Of a stretch of 41,268 nt of DNA, positions 20,074 through 28,652 are shown piece by piece. Location of the stretch: the IMG/VR virus record IMGVR_UViG_3300033151_000594, positions 1 to 41,268 of that record. One strand, written 5' to 3'. Numbering within the stretch: the first letter of the stretch is position 1; each line of letters starts with the position of its first letter. Below the pieces are notes generated by a model, which saw only the letters and a list, made by a program, of their open reading frames with translations, did not search any database and was not told where the DNA came from. The position numbers and the translations under genes are program-made. This DNA comes from a virus.

Positions 20074-20419
20074 AAAACAATTCTTATTATTTAAAAGAGA
20101 ATGTGAATATTGGATTAAGAGACTTGAATTAAATGGATATAAATTTTATTACCATTTAAGAGGAGCAAATGAAGACTCTTTCTGTACAATCCAAGTAAGG
20201 CAAGTCGGACATGTAATATCTATTTTTCTTGCAGAGGATTTTTATTCAAAAGATGATTTATCAGTAACTGACAAATTAAAAGAAACAGCTAAGCATGAAA
20301 TGATACATGCTTTATTATCTAGAATGTCTTCAAATATGGACGCGCGTTTTTTAAGTGAAGATGATGCAGTTGAATTTGAAGAGGAAACTGTTAGAAAATT
20401 AGAGAAGATAATAAATTAA
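20060..20419 (+). CDS. SprT-like HExxH metallopeptidase
   Basis: The 119-residue protein has the zinc peptidase motif H79-E80-x2-H83 (AKHEMIHALLSRM), preceded by a strand pattern (ISIFLAEDF) typical of compact SprT/WLM-like phage peptidases. A third ligand could be one of the acidic residues following (SEDDAVEFEEETV). It would cleave proteins in the cytoplasm, perhaps host DNA-bound proteins as SprT-family enzymes do. The substrate cannot be told from sequence. Confidence 0.7.
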   Translation: MKVTKKQFLLFKRECEYWIKRLELNGYKFYYHLRGANEDSFCTIQVRQVGHVISIFLAEDFYSKDDLSVTDKLKETAKHEMIHALLSRMSSNMDARFLSEDDAVEFEEETVRKLEKIIN

Positions 20420-20428
20420 AACAAAACT

Positions 20429-20500
20429 ATGTATTTTGAATTTACAGTAGCTTTCATCATTGGATCTATGATCTTTTTATTCTTCATAAGAAATGATTAA
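20429..20500 (+). CDS. 23-residue membrane peptide
   Basis: ATG 20429 (leader TTAAAACAAAACT) opens MYFEFTVAFIIGSMIFLFFI, ending RND. It is one transmembrane helix, and its stop directly abuts the ATG of rusA. Chance is possible at this length, but the leader and exact junction favour a real gene. Role unknown. Confidence 0.45.
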   Translation: MYFEFTVAFIIGSMIFLFFIRND

Positions 20501-20860
20501 ATGATAAAAATAATATTAACAGGAACTCCTCCTTCAACTTCAAATATTTATAAATACAGAAGAGCTGGAAATTTTATTATGGGGTATATGTCGAAAGAAG
20601 GGAAGGATAAAAAAATTGAATACCAATGGGAAATGAAATCTCAATGGAAAAATAAACCCCTCTTAGTAGAGGAGTTTAAAATTGATGTAATCTATTACTT
20701 TAAAGATAAAAGAAGAAGAGATTGGGATAATTTTAATAAGCTTTGGATGGATGCTGGATCTGGAATAATCTGGGAAGATGATAAATTAATATCAGATGCT
20801 CATGTTCATAAAAGAATAGATAAAGATAATCCTAGAATAGAATTGCTTATTTTGATATAA
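20501..20860 (+). CDS. rusA: RusA-like Holliday junction resolvase
   Basis: The 119-residue endonuclease begins MIKIILTGTPPSTSNIYKYR, the RusA opening, and has the catalytic region RRRDWDNFNKLWMDAGSG followed by IIWEDDKLI, with D74, D76 and D94 area acidic residues that bind Mg. It cuts four-way junctions so replicated, recombined DNA can be packaged. It completes the recombination set with the exonuclease and SSB. It is the last early gene; its 3' end overlaps the convergent late gene by 14 bp with no terminator between. Confidence 0.88.
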   Translation: MIKIILTGTPPSTSNIYKYRRAGNFIMGYMSKEGKDKKIEYQWEMKSQWKNKPLLVEEFKIDVIYYFKDKRRRDWDNFNKLWMDAGSGIIWEDDKLISDAHVHKRIDKDNPRIELLILI

Positions 20861-23273
20861 GAGTTTTGGTTTTCTTTTTAGTTTCTTTATCCCATAGTTG
20901 TTTAAGTTGAGATTTGGATTTGATAGGTTCTTCAGATAAAATAGCAGAAGGACGATCTCTCCACGGATCTGCTTTTAATTTCTTGTAATCACTATCAAAA
21001 ACAGGCATCTCTATTATTTTTATTGAATCATCATCTCCAAAAACATCCATCATAAAGTCTTCAGCATCATCAAGTTCTTTAAATGCAAACGCACCATAAT
21101 CACCTGATTGAGTTTCTTGGGGCAAAATACCATCCTTTTCAATACTTTTAAGATTTTTTTTATTTGTAACATGATAAACCTTCTTGCTTTTCCTCACAAA
21201 TTCATCAAAACTCTTACCTTCTGCTCTGGCTTTGGACATTTCTTTTTTTACTGTTTGACCCACAGCTGGGCTACCTTTTTTTATTAAATCTCTTTTGGAT
21301 TGAAGAATTTGTTCAAACTTATTAACTATCTTGGCATTACTTTGATCCGGATTAATACCCATTGCTTCAGCCATTTTTCTTACATCTACTTCAAGCTTAA
21401 CATTTTCACCTTTTTTCAATCTAACATTATCAATAAATTCAGTCATAAGAGAGATGTCATCTGAGTCAATCTTTTCTACAACATTTTCAATAGTCAAACC
21501 TGGTTTGATCTTTTTTGCTTTACCAATAATAGTCTTAGTAACTTCTGCAGGGGATTCTTTACCTGGCTGAGGAAATGCCTGATTAATAAGGCTAGGTTTT
21601 TTAGTCTTAGAAGCTTTATCTATAACAGTTTCTCCTGCTTCTTTAGCACCTCTTAATAAATATCTAGCATATTTAGGAGTGGTAATAGGAAATAAGATAG
21701 CCTCAAAAACCTTGTCTATAATTCCTTTTTTAGAAAAGATACCAGCTCCACCTGCGGTAACGACTTTAGTAGGAGTAAGACCTTTACTAAGTTCTGCAGC
21801 TGTTATGTAACTTGTAATATCAACTCCCATTTCTTGTTCTAAGTCTTTAATTGCCTTGATATAAGCTCCTTTATTCTCTCTAAAAATAGACTTTATTCTA
21901 CCAAGAGCAGTAGCCTGTCTAATAGGCTTACCTGTATCATATGCTTTAACAATGTCATTAGCCGCGTCTAATATCCCTTTTTTAGCTGAATAATTGCTAT
22001 ATAAGTCGGCAACTTCTCCCTTCTTACCTCCAAATGACTCAATTACTTCGCCTTTAAAGAAATCCTTGAAGCTTCTTACAGGGATCCCTTCAGCAGATTC
22101 TCTAACAATTCTTTGTCCATACAGATTGTTAACATTTTTAAGAAGAGCCAATGAATCATCGACTGTCATTGCAACTGGATTAATTTGTGTTATATTCCCC
22201 TCTGCATCAACCTTATTCAATATATCATCTCCAAATTTATCAGCAATATTTTCAAGTTGTTTTAATCTACTGTCTGCTAGAGATGTTACATTTTTATACT
22301 TCTCTGAAATAGCAGCTGTAGCCTCTCCCCATTCTTGAGTCATTTTAGTTCTTAAATCTCTCACTGCTCCTTGTGCAGTTCTTAGAGCTTGTTCAGGAGT
22401 AGCTTTCTTTTTAATTAAACTCTCTACCTTCTTAGTGTTTTGAAGATAATCAGCAACGAGTTCATCAGGAATATCCGCTGTATGCTTAGCAATGCCTGCT
22501 AATCCCTTCTTAACACCCTTAGTGGCAGCTTTAGCAGTAAATGCACCAGCTGGAATAGCAGCACCAAAAAGAGTCCCGTAACCAGGTTTTAATATCTCTA
22601 ATCCCTCTTCCCCTTGCTGTAAACCAGTTGTAACGTCATAACCATACCCAAGCGCGGCCCCAGCAGCTGTCTTTTTAGCAGCTTCTTTAACTCCCTTAGC
22701 ACCAAATTTAGTAGCTACAGTAGGAGCTGTCTTGGCGATAGGTTTTAATAATTGACCAGTTTTAGCAGCCTTAGCAGCTTGTCCGTAAGTTCCTGCCGAT
22801 AAAACATCTAATAATACTCCTCCTGCTGATCCTAACACTTGCTTAGAAGTTTTAATTTCACCCATAACATCCTGGATACCGCTTCCTGCTTTGTCGAAAT
22901 AATCCTGAGCAGTATTCATATAGGTCTCTCTCTTTACCGGATCAGCTGTTTTCTGAGCTAATTCCATCATATTTTTTCCTGCTTTCATAAACCTAGCATT
23001 ATTCTCTTCAATCTGTTTTTGATAAAAGGGAGCGGCAATTGCTTGTGCAATACCTTCGCCAAACTCTTTCTCTGACTCAATTAAGGCACCACCAACTGTT
23101 TTTAATAAGCCTGGTTTTTTTTCTTCAGGAGTAACTTGTACTTCGGAGTCATCACCAAATGCCTCGAAATCAAAGCCGGCTCCAGTCTGTTTCTGTTGAG
23201 GTGTTATTTTTTTAATACTTATATCAGATACTCCGGCTTCCTCTTCCGAACCAAATTCTTCGAAATTAAACAT
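20847..23273 (-). CDS. Large internal virion / ejection protein with ART-like end
   Basis: The 808-residue protein is last in the late operon, next to the two other presumed ejection proteins. Long Ala/Gly/Lys-rich helical regions (AAKAAKTGQLLKPIAKTAP, VKEAAKKTAAGAALGYGYD) suit a protein that unfolds through the portal and spans membranes. The C-terminal 110 residues read KVYHVTNKKNLKSIEKDGIL, GDYGAFAFKELDDAEDF and IKIIEMPV, the layout of compact ADP-ribosyltransferase-like domains (YHxT...LxSIxxxGI...G..FAF). It may modify a host target on entry; a missing clear catalytic Glu keeps this tentative. Confidence 0.65.
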   Translation of the reverse strand: MFNFEEFGSEEEAGVSDISIKKITPQQKQTGAGFDFEAFGDDSEVQVTPEEKKPGLLKTVGGALIESEKEFGEGIAQAIAAPFYQKQIEENNARFMKAGKNMMELAQKTADPVKRETYMNTAQDYFDKAGSGIQDVMGEIKTSKQVLGSAGGVLLDVLSAGTYGQAAKAAKTGQLLKPIAKTAPTVATKFGAKGVKEAAKKTAAGAALGYGYDVTTGLQQGEEGLEILKPGYGTLFGAAIPAGAFTAKAATKGVKKGLAGIAKHTADIPDELVADYLQNTKKVESLIKKKATPEQALRTAQGAVRDLRTKMTQEWGEATAAISEKYKNVTSLADSRLKQLENIADKFGDDILNKVDAEGNITQINPVAMTVDDSLALLKNVNNLYGQRIVRESAEGIPVRSFKDFFKGEVIESFGGKKGEVADLYSNYSAKKGILDAANDIVKAYDTGKPIRQATALGRIKSIFRENKGAYIKAIKDLEQEMGVDITSYITAAELSKGLTPTKVVTAGGAGIFSKKGIIDKVFEAILFPITTPKYARYLLRGAKEAGETVIDKASKTKKPSLINQAFPQPGKESPAEVTKTIIGKAKKIKPGLTIENVVEKIDSDDISLMTEFIDNVRLKKGENVKLEVDVRKMAEAMGINPDQSNAKIVNKFEQILQSKRDLIKKGSPAVGQTVKKEMSKARAEGKSFDEFVRKSKKVYHVTNKKNLKSIEKDGILPQETQSGDYGAFAFKELDDAEDFMMDVFGDDDSIKIIEMPVFDSDYKKLKADPWRDRPSAILSEEPIKSKSQLKQLWDKETKKKTKTLISK

Positions 23274-23288
23274 ATTTTTTTATATTAA

Positions 23289-24716
23289 TTAAATATAATC
23301 TACAATAAATCCTTGAGATACAGCCTCTGAGATTTCATCCTTAGTTAGCATACCAGTCTTAGTCTGACCATCTTTAGAAACTTGAACAGAAGCTGCATTA
23401 CCTGCTGCGGTATTAAATGCACCTCTAATTCTTATAAGCTCTTTAAGGAAGTCTTTTTCGGATGACAGTCTATTTATATTTGTAGCAGCTTCACCAAGCA
23501 TCTTCGCTTCAAAGTCGGAAATAGCACCAGATCCCTTCATCATTTGTCTCTTGTCTAATGATAGTAAACCTTTCAATTGTTTAAACTCATTGGCAGTTTG
23601 ACGACCAGCCGTAAATGGAATTGAAAATGGTCCACCCGCAAGACCAGAGATAGCCTTGTATTTATCTTGATCAAGAAGCTTATCAACAATTGATACATTT
23701 TGCATTAGAGTTGCTTTTTGTTCTGGGGACACTTGTTGACTTAATCCTTCAGCGGCTGCTATAACTTCTCCTCGTTGAGCTGCAGGAATTTGAGCTGCGG
23801 ATAATTCTCCTGACTTATATTTCCTAGCTAAAGCTGATACATCATCACCTGTAGTAGCTGCGCTAACGATTTGAGTCCCTGATTCTTTCTTAGCAACATT
23901 CTCAGCTAAATTATAAACATCTATATCGGCTAAATTCATGTTAGCATCAACTCCAAGCCATCCAGCCATCTGTTCGACATATAAATTAGTATCATTCTCA
24001 GTAGGAGGAGCATATTTAGATACGAATTCTTTCAATGTTAAGCCTCTAGATTGATCTAATTGAATTTGATTAATTAATGCTTGGTAACCATCTTCTGGAT
24101 TATTAAATTTAGCAAATCCATTCTCTCCCATAACAGCTCCAGCTTGACCAACAAATCTAAGATTTCCTGGATTGTTATTTCTATCTGCTAATGTACCGGA
24201 TGGAATATAAACTGAATCTATACCAAGCTCAGCTTTCTGTTTAATGATATCAAACTTTTTATTCTCTTGTGCAACTTTTGCTTGTCTTTCTTCTTCTCTT
24301 TGTTCAATATCAAATTTAGCAGCTTCGACAGCTCCTCCGTAAATCTTTGATATATCTTTTCCTCTTCCACCTTCTACGTTCTGCATTATAGTTTTAAAGA
24401 TAGAACCAGAAACTCTTGATGGATCAAATTGTTTTCCTGTTACCTTACCCTCTTTTTCTTGTCTATATTTATATGCATCCTTAGAAACAGCCCTCATAGC
24501 ACTTGAGAAATCAGTAAGACTTCCTTGTCTAGGAACATCACCTCTTCCTTCAGAAGGAAGAACTGACAACCCTGTTCTTGTTTGAGGTACAGGCGTTTCA
24601 GTAGGTGTGGGTGTAGGCGTTTCAGAATCTCCTCCCCAATAAGATCGTCCTAATGGAGTTAATTTACTATCTGATATTTGCCCCGAAGATTGAGGCTGGA
24701 ATCCTTGTCTCGGCAT
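23289..24716 (-). CDS. Internal virion protein with lysozyme-like domain
   Basis: The 475-residue protein has a Pro/Thr-rich N-terminus (SETPTPTPTETPVPQ), then at about 179-256 a lysozyme-fold segment RNNNPGNLRFVGQAGAV, GFAKFNNPEDGYQALINQI, LTLKEFVSKYAPPTENDT and LYVEQMAGWLG. This pattern is the phage virion-associated peptidoglycan hydrolase type, active when DNA enters. The rest is helical. It sits between two presumed ejection proteins, matching the trio of P22/T7-like phages. It would open the cell wall for DNA delivery. Confidence 0.8.
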   Translation of the reverse strand: MPRQGFQPQSSGQISDSKLTPLGRSYWGGDSETPTPTPTETPVPQTRTGLSVLPSEGRGDVPRQGSLTDFSSAMRAVSKDAYKYRQEKEGKVTGKQFDPSRVSGSIFKTIMQNVEGGRGKDISKIYGGAVEAAKFDIEQREEERQAKVAQENKKFDIIKQKAELGIDSVYIPSGTLADRNNNPGNLRFVGQAGAVMGENGFAKFNNPEDGYQALINQIQLDQSRGLTLKEFVSKYAPPTENDTNLYVEQMAGWLGVDANMNLADIDVYNLAENVAKKESGTQIVSAATTGDDVSALARKYKSGELSAAQIPAAQRGEVIAAAEGLSQQVSPEQKATLMQNVSIVDKLLDQDKYKAISGLAGGPFSIPFTAGRQTANEFKQLKGLLSLDKRQMMKGSGAISDFEAKMLGEAATNINRLSSEKDFLKELIRIRGAFNTAAGNAASVQVSKDGQTKTGMLTKDEISEAVSQGFIVDYI

Positions 24717-24725
24717 TTTTTTTTA

Positions 24726-25613
24726 TTAAAAAGTTAAACTAGAGAATGATTTCTCGTCAAATATACCTTGCTTTCTTTGTTCTATGTCAGCTACTTTATC
24801 TTCATAGAATTGACCACTAACATCTCCTAAGGCTTTGTACCCTTCTAACTTAGGAAGATTTTCAGTTCCTAATCTCTCTTCTGCAGATCTACCAATACCT
24901 GTTAAGCTGGATTGTAAATCTTCTCTTCTCTGTTTTATTTCTCTCTCAGCTCTACCTGTGCCTCTGCCCGCTTCTGTTTCTATATCGCCTAACTGCTTCT
25001 CGTATTGACGCTGAGTAGATTCAACAACATTTTTATTATATTCTTCTAATTGCTGAAGTGGTACTGTTCTCTTTGTAGAAAATGTTACTCCTTTATTAGC
25101 AGCATCTTCTATCACTTGTCCTACTTGCTGTTCATAAGATTGCTTTAATTTAGCAAGATCGGATTGTTGCTCTAAGGAGTAAAATTCTTTATTAGTAGCT
25201 AAATCTTCTGCTATGTTTTGAATTTTAATTTCCAATTCATCTTTTTGATATTGAAAAGTATTCTTAGCATCATCAAAACTTCTTCCTATTTCATCTTGAG
25301 CTATTTTAAGAAAACCCTGCCAGTAAGGATCAGCTTGTTTCGTGGCTTCTTTTAATGATTCTTCAAGAAGCTTAGCTTTTTCTTTTGAATCGCTTCTAAT
25401 TGTTTTCCAATTGTATTGAGTAAATTCTTGTTGTTCAGGTGATAGTCTTTGAAAGGAATCCCAACTCCCATTATCTTTCATGGCTTCTTTGAATTTTCTT
25501 TGATCCTTTGAAGACATTGAAGATGATGACTTTGAATCTGAAGGAGCCGTCTGTCCTGGATTCGCTCTCTCCCATTCACGCTTACTGAGACCTCCTCTTG
25601 CTTTACTTCCCAT
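24726..25613 (-). CDS. Internal virion (ejection) protein, coiled-coil
   Basis: The 295-residue protein is mainly helical, with coiled-coil runs (DAKNTFQYQKDELEIKIQNI; QREDLQSS area) and many Gln/Glu/Lys. Its start is a low-complexity stretch SDSKSSSSMSSKDQRKF. No enzyme motif is seen. As first of three adjacent genes at the end of the late operon it fits the smaller ejection proteins that leave the head with DNA. Assignment is from context and composition. Confidence 0.55.
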   Translation of the reverse strand: MGSKARGGLSKREWERANPGQTAPSDSKSSSSMSSKDQRKFKEAMKDNGSWDSFQRLSPEQQEFTQYNWKTIRSDSKEKAKLLEESLKEATKQADPYWQGFLKIAQDEIGRSFDDAKNTFQYQKDELEIKIQNIAEDLATNKEFYSLEQQSDLAKLKQSYEQQVGQVIEDAANKGVTFSTKRTVPLQQLEEYNKNVVESTQRQYEKQLGDIETEAGRGTGRAEREIKQRREDLQSSLTGIGRSAEERLGTENLPKLEGYKALGDVSGQFYEDKVADIEQRKQGIFDEKSFSSLTF

Positions 25614-25630
25614 ATTATTTAATTAGTTTA

Positions 25631-26368
25631 TTATGCTATTTTATCTCTTAAAATCTTATATTTAAATGTCAAATTATAACTTGCTCCTCCACTAAAATCT
25701 TGAGTATATATTGTTAATTTATTAGTATCTATATAATAATCAAGAGTAGGAAAGGTAAGTGCTGAATCTGGTAACATTTGTCCTGAAGTAGAACATAAAA
25801 CAAAGCAAATCGGTATATATCCTAATCCATGAGTTATTTCTTTTACTGTAAAATCTAATGTGTCAATTGCAAATGTTGTGCTTCCAGATAAATCTTCATC
25901 GACTTTAAAAACATTCTTACCACTAAAAAATCTCATTCTTCTTGCATCTGTTTGAGTCAATGCATCATACCCATCTTTCGCTATTCTAATATTTCCGCTT
26001 ATATTATTATTACCTGTCCCTACCCCATCCTCTTGTTGATTGTTAAAGATGATATAGTAAACATCAGCATTAGCATCTCCTGTTATATATAAATTAGAAA
26101 TATCTACATTAGTTAGAGCTGTTCTCTGTCCTCCTTGATGGGGATACCAAACATCTTTAGTATTACCAAGATCTCTTCCTTTAATAAATGCATATACAGT
26201 CGGTCTGTAACCAAGATTATGAGCGATTGTATTACTGCCTCCTGCTCCTAAATTAACAGTACCGCTAGCAAATTCTATCATACAACTCCTATCACTAGTA
26301 AAAGCCAAGTCTTTCTCAGCGTCTATTAACGCATCTCCCCCTGGTTTTGCTATTCTTAATTCTGCCAT
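25631..26368 (-). CDS. Tail-associated beta protein, two repeat units
   Basis: The 245-residue protein has two related halves: AELRIAKPGGDAL ... FTSDRSCMIEF ... IAHNLGYRPTVYAFIKG and GNIRIAKDGYDAL ... FFSGKNVFKV ... ITHGLGYIPICFVLCS. A third unit is the whole of the next gene. Such small beta modules occur in phage tail appendages that trimerise or bind surfaces. It directly follows tail-hub genes. Its start overlaps the end of the neighbouring gene by 1 bp. Confidence 0.6.
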   Translation of the reverse strand: MAELRIAKPGGDALIDAEKDLAFTSDRSCMIEFASGTVNLGAGGSNTIAHNLGYRPTVYAFIKGRDLGNTKDVWYPHQGGQRTALTNVDISNLYITGDANADVYYIIFNNQQEDGVGTGNNNISGNIRIAKDGYDALTQTDARRMRFFSGKNVFKVDEDLSGSTTFAIDTLDFTVKEITHGLGYIPICFVLCSTSGQMLPDSALTFPTLDYYIDTNKLTIYTQDFSGGASYNLTFKYKILRDKIA

Positions 26369-26787
26369 TAAAATTCATCTAAATTTATTATCCAATATGC
26401 AGTGAATGTTTGAGTGCTAGCCACGTTTGCTCCGTCAGCTGTGTAGGCTCCTATTCTGAGTGTATTTAAACTAGGTAAATATGTATAGAATCTTATATAT
26501 GTTGTTCCTCCTCCTTGAGCAGGTACTCCTATCCCGGAATATAAATCAGCTGGAACTTGATATGATCTAGTTCCCTTTAAAATATTAGCAAAGTAAACTG
26601 GATCATATCCCAAGTTATGTGAAACCGAGTGATATCCACTATTGCTTCCTGCTGTTATTGTGAAGTTACTACTTCCGCTAGTCGCGATTTTAAATGTAGA
26701 ATGATCAGAATGAAAAATAAACTTCCAAATATCAGAACTAGTGATATCAGTGTATCCAGGTTTGAGTATTTTAAGTTCAGCACTCAT
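26368..26787 (-). CDS. Tail-associated beta protein, one repeat unit
   Basis: The 139-residue protein is a single copy of the unit found twice in the neighbouring gene: AELKILKPGYTDI ... IFHSDHSTFKI ... VSHNLGYDPVYFANILKG. The match covers the LGYxP core and the opening strand, showing paralogy. It likely forms part of the same tail structure. Its start overlaps the preceding gene's stop by 4 bp. Confidence 0.6.
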   Translation of the reverse strand: MSAELKILKPGYTDITSSDIWKFIFHSDHSTFKIATSGSSNFTITAGSNSGYHSVSHNLGYDPVYFANILKGTRSYQVPADLYSGIGVPAQGGGTTYIRFYTYLPSLNTLRIGAYTADGANVASTQTFTAYWIINLDEF

Positions 26788-27185
26788 GGAGTTACTCCCA
26801 TAAAAATTATTACATTTCCACTACTATCGTAAACCTTAAAACCATAAGTTGACCCCTCTCCATCTATTTCAATTTTCTCATCTCCAACATATAATGTCTT
26901 AGTAAATGTTCCTGTCGCAGCTCCAATATCTCCTCTAAAATAACCACTTTCAGCTTCGAGAACGCCTTCTGCTGTCATTCTCCATCCTGCCTCTCCTTCT
27001 ACATAATCTTTGGATTGTAAATATCCATCAACCAATGAAGCATTATACGAAGCTTCTCCTGATTGAATTACCTCCTGGGATATACCATTAGGAAAATTCG
27101 ATTGCATTGCAGTAGGAACATTATCAAATAATCCTCCTCTTTCGAGATTATTTGAAAAGCCTAAATCTGTGTATAAATTTATCAT
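26784..27185 (-). CDS. Tail fibre / appendage-type protein
   Basis: The 133-residue protein is turn-rich with GWRMTAEGVLEAESGYFRGDI followed by TGTFTKTLYVGDEKIEIDG, the pattern of phage fibre and host-specificity segments in which attribute-style beta strands repeat. The N-terminus MINLYTDLGFSNNLERGGL may be the virion attachment part. It follows the tail hub gene by 1 bp and precedes the LGYxP repeat proteins. Family assignment is by pattern, not a catalytic motif. Confidence 0.55.
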   Translation of the reverse strand: MINLYTDLGFSNNLERGGLFDNVPTAMQSNFPNGISQEVIQSGEASYNASLVDGYLQSKDYVEGEAGWRMTAEGVLEAESGYFRGDIGAATGTFTKTLYVGDEKIEIDGEGSTYGFKVYDSSGNVIIFMGVTP

Positions 27186-28643
27186 TTAGTTAACATTGTC
27201 ATAAATAGTAATAGCTCCTATCTTTGTTTCCCATCCAAATAAAGTAACTCTTCCTGAATCAGTTGTACCTGTAACCTTTATATTAAACCAATTACCTTCA
27301 AGTTTTAAATCTTCTATTTCAGAAACTGGCTGGTTTATTTTTCCAAAAGGTTTCCATTCACTAGGATCATAGGAATTACTCCTAATTAATACCTTTCCGG
27401 TAGAGATGTTTTTAGATAATATCACGATGGAATTAAAATTCTTTCTAATAGCTCTTACAATAAACTCTAAGTCATTTGATTCATACGAATAAGTAATTGT
27501 TTTTGGAGTTGTAGCATAATCAGTAAAACCATAATTCAATTGTAATATTTGACCATCGATATCTCCTCCTGCTATTTGAGATAATCCATCTGAATCAACA
27601 TATTGACAAAACATTCTAAAGTCATTGTAATAAGATCTAACATCCCATCCTTCGTTAGCAAGATTATATTTCAAAACAACATTAGTAAAGTCATCTGAAT
27701 CTATAGAAATATCACCTATAGAAAAATAAGCGTGTTCATCATCTGACCAACAGGTGACGTTATCCCAATTAGCACCAGGAATATTTTCTATGAAGTCTTG
27801 GATAGGTTTAGATATTCTTACAGGATAACCTCCATTAGTAGCCCATATACCCTTAGTATTAATCATAAACACCATTTCCTTTGACTGACAAACGCATTCC
27901 TGTGAATAAACACCTTGATTAATAAGATCTTCAGGAAAAGTAGAACTACCATTCCATCTCTTCATTGTTCTTTTTTTAAACATCAATAAGTACCCAGGAA
28001 CTTTAGCAAGAGCAACGAGATCTCCTCCGTTATCTTCTTGTTCTACTACTATTTCACCTGCGCCAGTACTACCTGTAGCAGTCCATGAAATTGTTTTAGT
28101 ATCAGGATCAGCGATACTTGAGTATTGAATAATACTGTTTTTTGCTCCAATTCCATAAACTCTATCCTTCCATTCAACAGCAGAGCTAAACAGAGGCATA
28201 TTAGCTAAATCAAAAGCACCAGCAGTTGTAATCCATCCTCCTGATACAGTATAAGATTTACATGCGTCAACTTTATTTACTCTTACAGTGGCTCCTAGAT
28301 AAGTAAGAAATCTAGTTTTAAGATCCTTGGTATCGTCTTCAAGTGATTTCGTTCCTGCGCTAGCAAGATAAATATCATTATTGGATCCATCTGAATAGAC
28401 TCCAAATAAAACAGTTCCTGATTCTTCAAAGTGTTGATAGGCACCAAGACATACTTTGCCGGAAGCCATTTGAACTCCTAGTCTTTCTGTACCTAATCTT
28501 GAGACTAACGCTCCTATAAGAACATCTGAATCAAGATTTAATCCAAGCATATAAGAATTTACGGGAGCCAAGCCAGGCTGAACAGTTCTTATCGTTGCTC
28601 TTGAAAAATCTCTACTTTGTATTCCATTTAAAGTTTTTGGCAT
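27186..28643 (-). CDS. Tail hub / stabilisation protein (P22 gp10-like)
   Basis: The 485-residue protein resembles the beta-propeller hub or stabilisation proteins of short-tailed phages: repeated strands with aromatic turns such as VEWKDRVYGIGAKNSI, ALAKVPGYLLMFKKRTMKRW, MVFMINTKGIWATNGGYPV and HAYFSIGDI. Position right after the adaptor supports it as the next ring of the short tail below the portal. No catalytic motif is seen. The family link is by overall pattern and gene order. Confidence 0.65.
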   Translation of the reverse strand: MPKTLNGIQSRDFSRATIRTVQPGLAPVNSYMLGLNLDSDVLIGALVSRLGTERLGVQMASGKVCLGAYQHFEESGTVLFGVYSDGSNNDIYLASAGTKSLEDDTKDLKTRFLTYLGATVRVNKVDACKSYTVSGGWITTAGAFDLANMPLFSSAVEWKDRVYGIGAKNSIIQYSSIADPDTKTISWTATGSTGAGEIVVEQEDNGGDLVALAKVPGYLLMFKKRTMKRWNGSSTFPEDLINQGVYSQECVCQSKEMVFMINTKGIWATNGGYPVRISKPIQDFIENIPGANWDNVTCWSDDEHAYFSIGDISIDSDDFTNVVLKYNLANEGWDVRSYYNDFRMFCQYVDSDGLSQIAGGDIDGQILQLNYGFTDYATTPKTITYSYESNDLEFIVRAIRKNFNSIVILSKNISTGKVLIRSNSYDPSEWKPFGKINQPVSEIEDLKLEGNWFNIKVTGTTDSGRVTLFGWETKIGAITIYDNVN

Positions 28644-28652
28644 ATTTTTTTA

